Of a DNA stretch of 64,000 bases, positions 1-11,933 are shown in pieces. Origin of the DNA: Lepidodermella squamata. Taxonomy: Eukaryota > Gastrotricha. Made by a program: the position numbers and the translations under genes. Positions within the stretch are counted from its first letter, which is position 1; each line of letters opens with the position of its first letter. The stretch is from positions 4,526,001 through 4,590,000 of the forward strand of contig JBLDXI010000007.1 in NCBI GenBank assembly GCA_047495785.1. Direction: 5' to 3'. The notes under the pieces are model-generated. The model worked only from the letters and a program-made list of their open reading frames with translations. It was not told where the DNA came from and did not search any database.

Positions 1-125
1 TATTATAACGATATTTCTGATGCGCCCAAAGCCCAATCGTGGCCGGTGCTTTTATTTTCGTTTTGAAACAATAAAACCAACAGCTCGTCATTTAGTGCCC
101 TAATTATTTATTTCTCGCTATCCAG

Positions 126-242
126 GAAAAGCGTGTTACCGGCAAAGGTCAACGCAGGCAACACGCAGCTGCAGAAGCCGAATGTCAAAAAGTCGAGACG
201 AGTTCACTGATTGTTCTCCCTAAAACACCTCATCAACCACAG
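126..242 (+). CDS. possible internal exon of a gene running in from the left
   Basis: This stretch of 117 bases (39 codons) is open in one frame, is preceded by a pyrimidine-rich acceptor ending in ccag and followed by a good donor (gtaagc). The peptide is Lys/Arg/Gln-rich and shows no recognisable domain. No convincing partner exon was found between it and the gene at 669, so it may belong to a gene whose body lies left of the window, or it may be non-coding. The rest of 1-668 shows nothing else I can support. Confidence 0.25.
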
Positions 243-668
243 GTAAGCTATTGCCTATCCATTGCAGATGACGCGCTTTATGCAGCTTTGTTGTTCAGAT
301 CCTCAATCAATGTAAAAACAATAAACCTGACGACTTGATATTTTTATCGAATAAACGGCCTAAAATACCTGTTTGTTGGCGATTAGCTCATTATAAGTGA
401 CCATTGTCCTAGAAAATAGCGGTTAATTAGCCAGCCGATGCATTTCTCGCCTCACTTATTAGGACACACAAGCAGGCTCATTGATAAGCTGGCTTCACGT
501 GGCTGGCCATTTGAGCATGAATTAGTCCAAAGCTGTGTATGCAGATTAGCCGTCGCGGGCGTATCTACCCACCGAAACCGGGGCTCTTATCGCAAAAGTA
601 TATCGGATTCTCAAGCTTTGGCAGAAAGTCCACTTTCCCTTTTCGACATCACTTTCGGTCGCCTGACT

Positions 669-1447
669 ATGTTTCTTGTGAAATACGCCGTTGCACTGCT
701 ATTCCTGGGATTGGCATCATCGCAGGATGCTTCGACCGCTGCCTATGAGGTTAACGGACACGAGCATGGCATTCACCATGAAGTGACGAGCCAACCTGAA
801 ACGCCAGTAGATGAGACTACGCATGGCCATGGCGAGCATCACATGCAGGTGTTGGATGATGGCAATTCGACAGTGGGCAATGCGACGGCGGCTCAGTCAC
901 GCGCTCGCTACAGTGGGCCTACGAAATGGGACGTGACTATCGGCTCGATTGCCGGCGGTGTCATCGGCGGTATCACTCTTCTGCTCAGCATCTTCATCTT
1001 CGGGTGAGAATTTTTCAACTAATTTGCTATTACTCCACAAATATCTGGATTCTGGATGTATTTCTTCGTTCAATTGCGATTTTCAATTTCGAAAAGTATA
1101 TTTCCAAAATACGAAATTGACAAATAAAAATCCTTAAAAAGTAGTTAAGTTAATTAGAATTGTGGGGTATGAATTTTCCGTATTCTCAAGAAACTTGAAA
1201 GTTGAAAGCCGCGGTGAAATATTGGAAGCATTCTAATGAGACCATCTTTTCACTGATTTGATTTACAGTAATATAGAGCGCACTTTGATTGATTTTGATT
1301 CATGCCATTTGATTCATGCTTTGAATTAATTGTTTTGTCGTTCAATTTTACAGTGACTTGATCAGATGGAGACGCCGTCCGAAGCCTTCTCCGATTCCTA
1401 ACGACGACCTTAACGATCAGGACATCCCCCTTCGTCCTATTTCATGA
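669..1447 (+). CDS. small His-rich single-pass membrane protein, two exons
   Basis: The model has exons 669-1003 and 1354-1447 with a phase-2 intron (gtgaga...tttacag), giving about 142 residues. The start was chosen at 669 because an N-terminal signal peptide (MFLVKYAVALLFLGLASSQ) begins there; the frame is open further upstream but that stretch looks like leader. After the signal comes an acidic ectodomain with repeated His (HEHGIHHE, HGHGEHH) and two N-glycosylation sites (NSTVGNAT), then one hydrophobic helix with Gly-rich packing motifs (GSIAGGVIGGITLLLSIFIFG), then an Arg/Pro-rich cytoplasmic tail of about 30 residues. A poly(A) signal AATAAA lies at 1535-1540. I do not recognise the family; a type I surface protein that might bind metal through its histidines is inference only. 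Confidence 0.75.
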
Positions 1448-1623
1448 AAATTCCATCCAGTTGTAATGTCTCCTCTTGCATGCAAATTGCCGCTATTCGG
1501 ATTGTTATTATGCCCTGAAATTTACTTTTGCAGCAATAAAAACTATAACTTTTCTAATTAGCTATTTATTTCATCTCGAATTTAGTGCATAATCAAAATG
1601 GGGTCACTCTTAGTTTCATCATT

Positions 1624-3665
1624 TCACCTCCTTGTAGGCTTAAGCATAATTTTGCAATGAGGCGTACGGAACGAAGTTGGCAGCCATTTGATCGGCATTT
1701 CCGTTTCGGGTGAAATCGTGAATTTGTAATCAAGAATAAGTCGAGCGAGGGCAAATTTGAGCTCGATCATAGCCAGTCGCATGCCGATGCAGTTGCGGTT
1801 GCCAGCTCCGAAAGGTATAAACGCGCCCTGGACAAGGCTCTCGGCATTCTCAGGCGCGAAGCGATCTGGATTGAACGTGTACGGCTCTGGCCAGTAATCA
1901 GGGTCGTGGTGAATAACATTCAGAGGTATCACGATGATGGTGCCTTTTTTGATTCGCAAGCCATTCACTTCAGTGTCGCCGGTACAGGCGCGCTCAATCC
2001 TGCAAAGGATGATGAGATCAGGTTTTGAAAATGCATCACAAAAATGGCAAACCTCAGCATGGGAGTGTAGTAGCGAAGTGTTTCATTGATAACTTGTTCC
2101 AAGTAGGGCACTTCATTCAGCGCATCCACCGTCAGATTTGAACTGTCTTTGCCGAATTTCGCCGCGAGATCAGCATGTAGTTTCTCTTGCAGTTCAGGGT
2201 GCTCGCATAGTGCTAGCAAGGCGAAGGTCAGCGTGGTAGCTGTGGTCTCGTAGCCTGCCAAGAAAAACAAAATCGATTGGCCAACTATTTCATCTCGAGT
2301 GAGGCCGTTCTTCAACCAAATGCCTTTGTATTCGTCGTAGGTAACGTACGGCTTGTTTGCAGGGTCTTTCACGTCTTTCTCATAAGGCAGCAGGGTCGCG
2401 AGAAGGTCGTGTCGCTTCACGCCGGCTTCATTCGCTTTTCTCCGATCGATTTCCTGTTCAAGAACGCCCTGGAAAAATTCCATGAATTTTCGGAATGCCG
2501 CGAGCATCGACGTATGATTGATGAGGAATGCAACTACAGCTGGGGCCATCACTAGAAATATACTCTAGTAGGAACTGCTATTTATGGAAGGTATACAAAA
2601 AGCCTACGCATTTTTGCGAAAAAGTCGCCATTGAGCGGCGTAGCGTAGAAGAACATTTTCGCATTTTTAACAAATTCGCTATCTGGTGTGTTGAAAGAGT
2701 CGATTTCCATGGCGAATGCGACCGAGGCGATAGCATCCAACGTATAGAAACCAGAGTATCTGTAATAAATACAAATAAAAATGCTAAACAGTTCCTTACA
2801 AGTATTTTCTTACTCTTTCGCGTCAAAAGCTTTTCCCTCGTCGGCAATTTTCGCGACATTCGCAGCCAGCTGATTTGCAACCTGGCGAACGAGCAGTTCC
2901 ATGCGCCTCAAATTAGCCGGCGTAAACGTGGGCGTCATTTGCTGCCGAACATGGCGCCAGCGCTCGCCTGTTAGTGTAGTCAGGCCCAAATCCGAGGGAC
3001 CAGCTCGCGACGCGAGGTGCATCCGGCGGTCGACGAAGTGTTCGTGGTCTTTGATCATGACCTGTCGCAGCATGTTGACATCAGACATCATAATGCAGGG
3101 CCAGCGGCCTTCGAAGTAGCCGAACACCTTGCCGTGTTTCTTTACCAGATCGATTTCGAGCTGGAACAAATTATCTTTCTGGAAACATAAAATTACAGCC
3201 TTGAAACTTTGAATTCAGTTTGAGATATTTCAATTCGTATTTTCCCAGAAAAATCAATTTTCGTAAAAATTCCCAATTAATTTCAATAAATTTGCTCCGA
3301 TTCAGTCCTATTACCTATTTAATTTCTATTCCAAATTAAAGTCGTGGTATTCTGATCGTGAAAATCCCGCTAAATTATAATTATATTGTATTTCGTCTGC
3401 TAACCTTTTCCATCCATAGATTCCAGTGGCCTAGGAATCCTTTCGCATTAGGCAACTCATGCAGACCGGTTTCCTTGAAAATATTCCTATACTTTCGATT
3501 GTAACGGTGCAAGGCGAAATAGCCGATAGCAGCCACCAGACCGGTTGTCGCTGCGACACCGCCAACAATTTTAGCAACAGTTTCCTTCTCGGGAATGTGA
3601 GTGCGTGCAAATTCGCTGACAGCGTGCAGCAATTCAGTCACTTTTTGAGGTATTTGGGCTGCCAT
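1624..3665 (-). CDS. cytochrome P450 monooxygenase (CYP3-clan-like)
   Basis: Five exons read on the minus strand (3665-3405, 3178-2814, 2759-2608, 2551-2053, 1999-1624) join in frame to 550 residues, the usual size of a microsomal P450. Diagnostic elements are in order: an N-terminal hydrophobic anchor (KIVGGVAATTGLVAAIGYFAL), the helix-C motif WRHVR that contacts the haem propionate, the oxygen-binding helix I AGYETTA, the K-helix ExxR (ETLR), the PDRF segment and the haem-thiolate loop FGAGNRNCIG with the cysteine ligand. The loop wording and the RIERACTGDTEVNG segment before the PERF region resemble CYP3/CYP6-type enzymes. It should be an ER-membrane monooxygenase using NADPH-P450 reductase; the substrate cannot be inferred. 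No disabling lesion is seen, and all intron phases close. Confidence 0.93.
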
Positions 3666-4145
3666 AACTGCAGAAAGGGATATTTGCTCTGTATTATCAA
3701 GACTAGAGTTCTAGATGTGGAAAAATAAACGCATCAGACTAGGCTACATCTGGCCCTTATATTTGCTATCAGCACGTGCGTGGGTCCAAAGTGTGAGCAC
3801 CGGCAAAAACTGTTATCGCACATTCATCAATTTTTCATTGCGGCGTGAGTACCACGGCATTGCATCACATTGCTTGATTCAATGCCGGAAAGCCAGACCG
3901 TTTAGCCATATATGGCGTGATAGGCTGTCTGTCTATGCTGGTTCAAGTCTCATGATTCACTCGAATGGCCCACGGATGTTCTCATTTTTGAGGTCTGAAG
4001 GTGTGGTTGTGAGGACTGAAGGTCATCAAACCCAAACGGTGCCTAAATTCTAAGTACCTATTCATGAGCGGAAAGTTGTGAGCTAGGAGCGTATTATTGG
4101 GTTTCACTCATTTGAAATAAGAAGCAAATGCCTTCAACATTGCAT
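3666..4145. other. intergenic, no gene seen
   Basis: Open frames here are short and lack splice partners, signal peptides or recognisable motifs. It separates the 5' end of the P450 from the 3' end of the trypsin-like gene. Confidence 0.5.
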
Positions 4146-5400
4146 TTAAATCGGCGCACATTCGCCTAGAAATTTCTCGTTCTTAGTGCCCATCATCGCC
4201 GTTCGCTTCTTGCCACACTCAACTTGTCGTTTCATTTGCACGAGGATTCGGCCATCAATAAGACTGCCGACCATCGACTCCACAGCTCCGCAGCCGCTTT
4301 TGCGTCGTGGGTCACCGCTAGGAGAGTCCATCGACGCTTCAGATAGGACCATGGAAAGCTGCTGTCTTGCCGACAGTTTCCTTCAAGGCCGGGAGACTTC
4401 TTCAACAATTCCTTGAAAAATGAAAGCTGATCAACATGACACGTAAGAAAACAAAAAATGCACCTTATTCGAGTTTTTGGAAGTGATTCGAATCGGGAGC
4501 GCTGTCAGTATGCCGCTTCCAGTGTTGAAACGGGTTATCATGGCGATTTTAGGTGCGGCGGAATTGCCGGTAATACAGATCGGGCTGGTCTGTTTGGTGA
4601 ACTGTTTCAATGGCGCTATTGAATGAATGCAATGCCTAAATTATTTGCTTGATCAGTTTTCAACTCACGATTAAAGTTGATCATGACGAGATTGTCACTT
4701 AGCGGAAAAGTGAACCTCGGGTCGATGCTTCTCGTCTCAACTTGCTTTGGATTAATGGGCTCCCAAGTATCCACACTGTATTGTGACAAACCGAGGCTTT
4801 GGGTTACGGTACATTCTGAAGCATTTCCGGCTGGTGAGAACCCATTCTCGATCCAGGAGAACGCCACCGCATGATCGATTGTCAGATTTGCTAAATAATA
4901 ATAATTTGATAAGGAATATATGAGATAAATTCGCCTTTACGCTCAACTTTCGCTGAATTCAACTTGATAAGAGCATTGTAGGGATACTGTTCAGCTTTAT
5001 GTATGAACTCAGGTAAATCAGCGTCCCTTTCCGATCCGAGGCCGCAGTAATCTGTTGAAAGCCCATCTAACCATTCATTTTCACGTCTGGGCTTCAATCT
5101 TGAAGGATTGTTTGACGCTGGGCCAATGAAACCTGAGCAGCTATTGTTCAAGGAGCATTCGATAGCGCAATCCGAAATGTGGCTACAGGACTTGCATTGA
5201 ACGGCAAGAGGCGAATAATCGCATATTTGACCGGGCTTCTCATTGAAAATGAACCCCGCGATGGGCCCGATGTGCCGATGGTTTTCGACTGTTTTGCTAT
5301 TGATATCGGAATTTCGGAACCTCCTATGCTTCCTGAGATCTCGGTAGCAATAACACTGTGAAAGCCTAAGAATCAACAAGACAAAGATCAGAAATTTCAT
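4146..5400 (-). pseudogene. degenerate secreted trypsin-like protein, catalytic residues lost, frame broken
   Basis: Read from 5400: signal peptide (MKFLIFVLLILRLSQCYC), a Cys-containing linker of about 110 residues, then a chymotrypsin-fold domain. Exons are about 5400-4964, 4890-4669, 4615-4464 and 4411-4146. Fold landmarks are clear: YPYNALI, SCGGVLLDREWVLT, then PRFTFPLSDNLVMINFNPPL, TSPICITGNS and SGCGAVESMVGSLIDGR. The catalytic His motif (normally TAAHC) is TSRKC and the Ser motif (GDSGGP) is ESMVGS, so it cannot be a protease. Exon 2 needs a one-base frame change between about 4750 and 4850 to keep homology, and the last exon keeps homology only if 32 bases (4318-4349, gt...ag) are skipped. 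It is either a pseudogene of a serine protease homologue or a live homologue with a sequence error. Another inactive trypsin-like gene lies at 54.9-59 kb. Confidence 0.6.
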
Positions 5401-5970
5401 TGCATTAAAGAATCAGTAGAATTCACTGGTATCAAAAATGACTGTAGCCATCATGCACTATTTCTGAATTTTTTTACTACCACACGTCTAGCCGATGCGT
5501 GGATTACTCAAGGTGCTGTGTGCAGATCAAACGAGAAGTCGTCATCTGCTGACACTTGTTTGCTTGTTGATTTGCAACAGGATAGCCTGCATGCTTGTTG
5601 CTGATCGGGCATGTTCGACATTCGAGCAGCGAGCAGCCATCCACACTTTTTCGATGGGCGATGGGCTTCTATTCAGGAGCCTTGGATGATTACAGATGAT
5701 TATCGGGGTCTTGTGATGCTTTATAAGCCCACCCCTGGCCGATGCTGAACTTTTAGAAATAATTCTTTGCTTGCTAATATCGGAGTCAATCACGAAGGCT
5801 TATTAGCTTTATTGAACCAATGCACATTTATGGCTGTGATTTCTCTTCATCATTAGGTACTTGAGGTCTTTCAAGCATTCCAATGGGTGAAATTAGTGTA
5901 AAACGTGTTTTCTCCGCAATTGCAGGCCAAAGCATACCGGTGGACAAGTGGAGTGACCGGGCGAGAAAAT
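5401..5970. other. intergenic, no gene seen
   Basis: No open frame with domain or splice support was found here; this is the gap between the 5' end of the trypsin-like gene and the 3' end of the EGF gene, both on the minus strand. Confidence 0.5.
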
Positions 5971-6963
5971 TCAGCCTGAAAAATCAAAAATAATTGATTA
6001 CACATTTCCTATGTTAAAGCAGTAACCGAATGTAATATGATAACTTTGAAATGGTGAAAAAAATGATTGACAATTGTTCATCATAGGATTGAGGTGAACG
6101 AAATATTGGACACGCGGCCTTCAGGAAAGTTGCGAGCCACTATATCCGACTTTCCCAACAAAGCCAGCGATTTTCATCGTTATTTAGAATTATAGGAAGA
6201 ATTACCATTTGTTACATCACACCTCGAGCCGTAGAATCCATTCACGCAGTTGCAGACGTTCCCAGTCGTACATGTGCCGCCATTCCAACACGGCGGGCTA
6301 CACATTACTGAAATAATATAAATTAATTTTTAAATTGTAGTAGAGAAAGCTTATTTGCCTTCAACGACTCTTTAGGCCTTGGTTTTCTTTTAAGGAAAAT
6401 ACTTATTCGAAAAGATACGGGGAAATTTATCTTACAAGTTTCACAAGATCTTCCAGTATAAGCTGGAGGACAAAGACATTGGAAGGACGCGGAACAAGTT
6501 GCCCCATTTTTGCAAGGCGGGGAGCACGGTGCCGCAATTGCGTTCGCATTCGAGCTTGCAGTCGTGCAGTCTTTTTCATTTTGATAAGTCGCCGAATATG
6601 GTTGCTGTTGAAGAACAGATAAAAGTGATTCAAGTTTTTTTCCAGAATTGGTCGCTAGCTTACCTGGTTCAAGTAGGTTTCTGATGAAGGACACGGGCTA
6701 CTGCTACTGCTGGTAACAAGTCTGCACTTTGTTTTGTATGTCAAGTTATCTCGGCACAAAGCGTAATTGGACGAGAAGGGTTGGAACGAATCCTAATAGG
6801 AATGAATGAAGCCAGGACTGAATAAGACATCTAGCAATTATGTTTGTGTAACCTTTTCTGGTGTTGTTGGTGTGCATGTGCAACAGCATTGAGAAACTGT
6901 TGATTTTGAGAGAGTTAAAATAATTACAACTGCAAGACGACTACTATTTGGGTAATTGCTCAT
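5971..6963 (-). CDS. small secreted protein: Cys module plus two EGF-like repeats
   Basis: Five exons (6963-6853, 6792-6664, 6604-6436, 6307-6206, 5975-5971) close in frame to about 171 residues. A signal peptide (AVVIILTLSKSTVSQC) is followed by a short Cys-rich N-terminal module (CRDNLTYKTKCRLVTS ... QPYSATYQNEKDC), then two EGF-like units of six cysteines (PCKNGATCSASFQCLCPPAY..., PCWNGGTCTTGNVCNCVNGF...). It is a short member of the family at 14-16.4, 36.9-40.7 and 41.5-45 kb: the first-exon start (MSNY) and the QPY..TYQN..DC exon match the 16 kb gene closely, but the C-type-lectin-like part is absent. The last exon of five bases carrying the stop is the weakest part of the model; the gene may be a truncated duplicate. 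Confidence 0.65.
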
Positions 6964-7539
6964 TTCTTATCATGCAGGTGTATAAATATGCATTATTTTA
7001 CTACGCGTGCAGTAGAGCGAAAAGCAATAAACTCGCTTAAGGCATGTTGTATAGGCTCTAAAGGTTGATGTTCATGCTCGTGTCAAGGCATGAACATCTG
7101 TTCAACTGACATGTCGCCTGCAGTAATAGCATGCTAGTCAGCCAGATCTTAGTAAAGCACACTTAACAGTTTCAATGTTCGATCAGTTATACTCTTTCAT
7201 TATCATCAAAGGCGTAGGGTGATGCACGATGAAACAGATGTATCAGGATCAATAATATTGATGGCGAAAACAAGATAGCTGCAGCGGCTACTGCTTGATG
7301 GTCGAGTTTTACGCGAAAAAAGCAGCCCTGAAAAGTTGAAGAAACCCCGTACCAAATAATGCATTGGAATTTTTGTTATGAAAACACGGGCCCTTAATAA
7401 AAGATGTGCTTTCTGAGAAAGAACCGCCAGTAGGCTTTTACGCTATCACATACTCTGAATTTAGATTTTTTCATTTGGCGTTTCATGGAGCCATTTCTTG
7501 GCGTTCATCTCAAATCAAATGAACAAATGAATGAACAAA
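6964..7539. other. intergenic, no gene seen
   Basis: AT-rich DNA without a supported gene. Its right end carries a short ATGAAC/AAATG-like simple repeat (about 7511-7545) that is the 3' tail of the retroelement fragment that follows. Confidence 0.45.
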
Positions 7540-7872
7540 TGAAAATGTTTTATTTTACGTCCACCTTCGGCTAAAAGTCATGGTAATATATATACAAGCC
7601 TTACCCGTGAGGGTTTAGGGGACGGCTGACGACGAGAGATCAGCTTCAGGAACAGTCGCGAACAATCTGCTTTTTCCCATGAATTCATAATTTTCTATAC
7701 TGTTACATAGTAGCTGCCATTCTTCCCGGTCTCTAGCTGTTACTTCCGCAAATTCTAAATCCGCAATTTTGTGAATTTCGATGCGTCGCATCAGTAAGGC
7801 TGATTTACGGGGTCGCCCTCGTTTTTTAGGTTCATTATGATCCCTGATACGTTTTTCATGTTTATGTCGTAT
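7540..7872 (-). mobile_element. 3'-end fragment of an RTE-like non-LTR retrotransposon
   Basis: On the minus strand a short frame encodes KKRGRPRK and ends with REEWQLLCNSIENYEF and about 25 further residues before a stop at 7615. The longer element at 8.3-11.9 kb ends with the related DEWRMVVNSIENYEF, so this is the 5'-truncated C-terminus and 3' UTR of a related element. Related 3' ends recur at 19950-20040, 59438-59505 and 61937-62100. It is cut at 7873 by the fold-back repeat. Confidence 0.7.
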
Positions 7873-8279
7873 ATAATGTCGACTTTTACGTAATGTTAAC
7901 TTTACATAGCAAAAGTGCCCTATGTAATGTTGATTTTCATCCCGATTTTTGAAAGCCCTTGGGATCCCAAGTTGACCACAAATTAGAGTCGGCACCGAGG
8001 AATTCGAATCTCATATTTTGAAAGATATACCGATCACCCAAACTCCCAAAATGATCGATTTTCGAAAATCGATTCCGATCGACTTTTCGAATTTAGGCGA
8101 TATCATCGGCTAGTTTTCACCCAAGTTAAAAAATAAATTCATTTTCGAATTCCTCGGTGCCGACTCTAATTTGTGGTCAACTTGGGATCCCAAGGGCTAT
8201 CAAAAATCGGGATGAAAATCAACATTACATAGGGCACTTTTGCTATGTAAAGTTAACATTACATAAAAGTCGACATTAT
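7873..8279. repeat. fold-back repeat, two 136-base inverted arms
   Basis: The arms 7873-8008 and 8144-8279 are reverse complements with only a couple of mismatches seen by eye; the 135-base centre is unrelated AT-rich DNA. The element has no coding capacity and lies exactly between the retroelement 3' fragment on its left and the AAT-rich tail of the larger retroelement on its right. It looks like a non-autonomous inverted-repeat transposon. Confidence 0.8.
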
Positions 8280-11200
8280 AATAATAATAATGTTTTTATT
8301 TGTCCTCTTCGGGACTGAGCGTCGTGTACCGTTTCCGGTTTTGAAGAGGGCGAAGGCAGGCGAAGAATGATCCTCACCCACCCCCACAGTCGAGGATTCT
8401 GCTTTTTGTATAGAATTCGTAATTTTCAATCGAGTTAACAACCATGCGCCATTCATCTTTTTCAAAAGAAACCGATTCCGCTAGTTGGACATCGGGAATA
8501 ATTTTGATCTCAAAATCCTTTTCGCCGGGATTTTTTCTATTTTCTCGTTTCTTGGTGGCTTTATTTTTCTTATCCTTGACCTTATTGTTCTTATTGGTTT
8601 TCTTTTTCCGGCGAATTTCCTTAGTAAGACCTACTTTAATTAAGCTGCTATGCACTCCGTTGATCCATCTGGTTCGAGGTCTACCTCTGGGTGCAAACCA
8701 CCCAAGCGGAGGCGTCCAAATATATATTTTGTGTATTAGTCCTTCTACGTCATAGTCACGTGACCTAATTATGTGCCCTAGATATCTTAGCCTTTGTTTT
8801 TCAACAATGCGGCTCACTTCAATGAGACCTCCGCATAACGCAAGTCGAATGTCTATATTTGGAATATAGTCCATTAGGTGGACACCTACTATAGATCGAA
8901 GCCATCGATATTCTATAGTGTTTAGTCTATTTTCTTGGGCTATCGATATGTTCCACGATTCGCAGGCGTAAATGATGGTAGGTAGTATAACACATGTCAG
9001 TACCTTAAGTTTTGTAGCTATGGAAACCTGACTTTTGTTGCACATGAATTTATTCATGGCGCCGAAAACACTGCCTGCCTTAGAAATTCTGTAGTTTAGT
9101 TCCTCATCGATTTTGCCGTCACTAGTAATAATGCTCCCTAAATATTTAAATTTGGTCACTTTTTCAAGTTTTTTCCCGTTCAATTCCAATTCGTAATTTT
9201 GAGTGGCTGACTCGTCTCTAGAAATAATCATATATTGAGTTTTTGCCGCGTTAATTTTCAGACCCAATTCGGTGCAAGCCAAATCGAAAATGTGAAGTAG
9301 TCGTGAAATTTCGTCGTGGTACATGCCTAAAAGTGTTCCGTCGTCAGCAAACGCTAGTAAATTTAGGAAATCAGTCTCGCTCATAGCGGTCTCGCTGTTT
9401 GCGGTCTCGCTAATAGGAAAGCCTAATTTTTCAGCAGATATTTTTTCGCAAATTTTGTTGAAGGTCGCTATGAATAGCAAAGGAGACAACGGGCAACCCT
9501 GTCTTAGTCCCCTGGTAACATAGAAGAAATCTGAGAGCTCAGAATCGACTCTAACAGCAACTTTATTTACTTTATATAGACTTTGAATAGCTTCAATTAA
9601 GCTGGGTTCTACACCCATATTTTGGAGGGCGGCCCATACTTTTTCCCTGTCCACCAGATCATAGGCTTTTTCGAGATCGATGAAGACTAGGTGAAGTTCC
9701 TTCTTAAAGAATATAATTTTCTCAATAATTTGTCGGAGAACGTAAATGCAGTCTCTGGTGCCCTTGAGGGGTTGAAAACCAAATTGCAGTTTAGAAATTT
9801 TTGACCCAATTAATGCTCTCAGTTTTCGTTCGAGAATAATGGCATAGTTTTCCTACAACACTTAAGAGGCTGATGCCTCTGTAATTTTGGCATTTTGATT
9901 TCTCACCTTTATTTTTATAAATTGGGGTAATTATAGCCGTTGACCATTCTTCTGGGACCCTCTTATCTATCCAAGCTCGATTCAAAATTTCCCTGAGCCA
10001 TTCAATATTGGCCTCGCTCAGAGCTTTGATCATTTCGGGTCTTACTTCATCTATACCCGGGGCTTTACCGTTTTTCATGTGGTCGATGGCATTTTTAATT
10101 TCGGTGAGAGTAATTTCCGTTAAATTTGGATTTTTATCTAATAGAATTTCATCGTCGGGATTATTGGGTTCCTTTTCAAGTCCTTGTAGAAGATCAATGA
10201 AATACTTTTTCATAACTTCTAATATTTCGTCAATTCCGCTGGTAAGTGAGCCGTCTTCTTTTTCAAGAGGATTGGGTTCGCTTTTCTCTCTATTTTCTCC
10301 CCTCAATTTTTTTATTTCCAGCCAGAATTTTTTGATATTATCATAATCAGTCGGATTTTCAAGTAATTTGTCCAATTCAGAAAATTCAGTTTGATCCTTA
10401 ATAATTTTCAAGCGTTCAAGGGCCTGATTTTTCTCATTTCTAGCTATTGTATAATTCTCTCGGTCTATGTGGCCCTTGGTGTAGTTTTTAAAATTTTCTT
10501 TACCTTTTTGAATGATTTTGTTGGCTAATGGTGTCCACCAGAGCGGTTTTTCGCTAATTTTGCCTACTTTTCGTTCGCCGCAGGAGGATCTGGCAGCATC
10601 CAGTAGGTTAGATTTAGTGTTCACCCACTTCTCTTCTATTGAGACAGGGTTTTCGTTTTCATTTGCGATGTTGCTAGCTAAAATTTCATTAAACTTGGAA
10701 CTGTGTTCCTCATTCCTAAGCAAATGATGTTTAATTGATTTTTTAATTTCAACCTTTTTCCGTTGAAAGTTTGGGCACTTAATAACACCACGAACTAGCC
10801 TATGATCTGATTCGAGTATGGGTTCTTCCTGAACGTCGCAAACTTCAAATTTATCTTTTTCGCTTTTATCGACCAAGATGTAGTCTAAGAAGGATCTACG
10901 AAGGGTTTTTCCGTTGCCCCTTTGCCATGTGTACCCAATGTTGGGGAAAAACGTATTAATAAAACACACATTGTTGCTGTTTGCAAATTCAATCCATAAA
11001 TCTCCTTTATCATTTCTAATGTTATCACCATAAGGGCCTACAGTTTTTGATTTTTGTGCACTCATAATCCGGCCGTTCAAATCTCCCATTACAATTGTAG
11101 TGCCTGTTTTTGAGTTCAAACGCGCATATTCTTGTTGCAGTACTTGAAGAAAGGCGTCTAATGTTTTGGTGCAATTATTTGCTGGTGCGTAGACGGAAAT

Positions 11201-11914
11201 AATGTTAAACATATCGCGATTTACTTTAAGCCTAGCCGATATAATACGTTCATTGATATATTTTACCTCGATGACATGTATATATTTGCATCGTCTAACA
11301 TATAGTGCGGCCCCTGATTGTGCCTTACCATCATTTACGCCACTATAATAAATCGTACCATGCCTAAGATTAATACGGCCTTGGCCTTTTTTGCAGTGCT
11401 CTTGCAAAGCCACTGCGTCATATAGACGAAGTTCAGAATTTGTTTCCTCTTCTTTCCTATTTAGCGTAGTAGTGTTGATAGTACAAATTTTGAAAACATT
11501 ATCGTCCTTAATTTTTGATGATTGGCGCAAGGTTGTTTTACTCTTACGTTTTAGCCGTTTTATTGGTAGTTTCTTGCCATTTTTCATGCTGCCTTCGCCC
11601 TCTCCATTGTCCTCATCATCATCATCACAGGTCACTGATCGAAAGTCATCATAGTCAGCTAATTGTTCGAATCTGTTGAGCGTTGGGAGTGGGTGGTGCC
11701 CGGCCTACCAGTTGGGCCGGCGGCCATAGCCATAGTTGTTGCCGTTGTAGTTGTTGCCGTTATAATTGTTACGGTTGCCGTGGTATTCGTCACGGAAGTT
11801 GTTTCCCCCGGGACGACGTTGCTGGTAGTTGTTGTCGAAACCGTTGAAGTTGTTTCGGTAGTAGCCATTTCCGTTGTTTTGGTTCGGGCATTGATATCGC
11901 ATTATATACGACAT
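8277..11914 (-). mobile_element. RTE-like non-LTR retrotransposon, near full length but inactivated
   Basis: One long minus-strand reading frame encodes, in order: an Asn/Gly/Tyr-rich N-terminus (from 11914), an acidic stretch (CDDDDEDNGEGEG), a basic stretch, an apurinic-type endonuclease (VALQEH, ISVYAPANN, MGDLNGR, ESDHRLVRG), a reverse transcriptase (GKAPGIDEVRPEM, YRGISLLSVVGKL, FAFADD-type box AFADDGTLLG, KTQYM) and a C-terminal RGRPRTRW segment ending at 8374. A 3' UTR and an AAT-type simple tail follow. There are at least two lesions: an in-frame TAG at 11705-11707 and a frameshift near 9850, just after the YRGISLLSVVGKL motif. It sits inside or against a second, older copy (11934-13241). 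The endonuclease plus RT order without a gag ORF fits the RTE clade; exact family is not assigned. Confidence 0.88.
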
Positions 11915-11933
11915 ATATAAAAAATTCCAATTT

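Noticed and set aside
9-437. Upstream in-frame extension of the His-rich protein to the ATG at 438
   Set aside because: A clear signal peptide begins at 669; the extension has no domain and would bury the signal.
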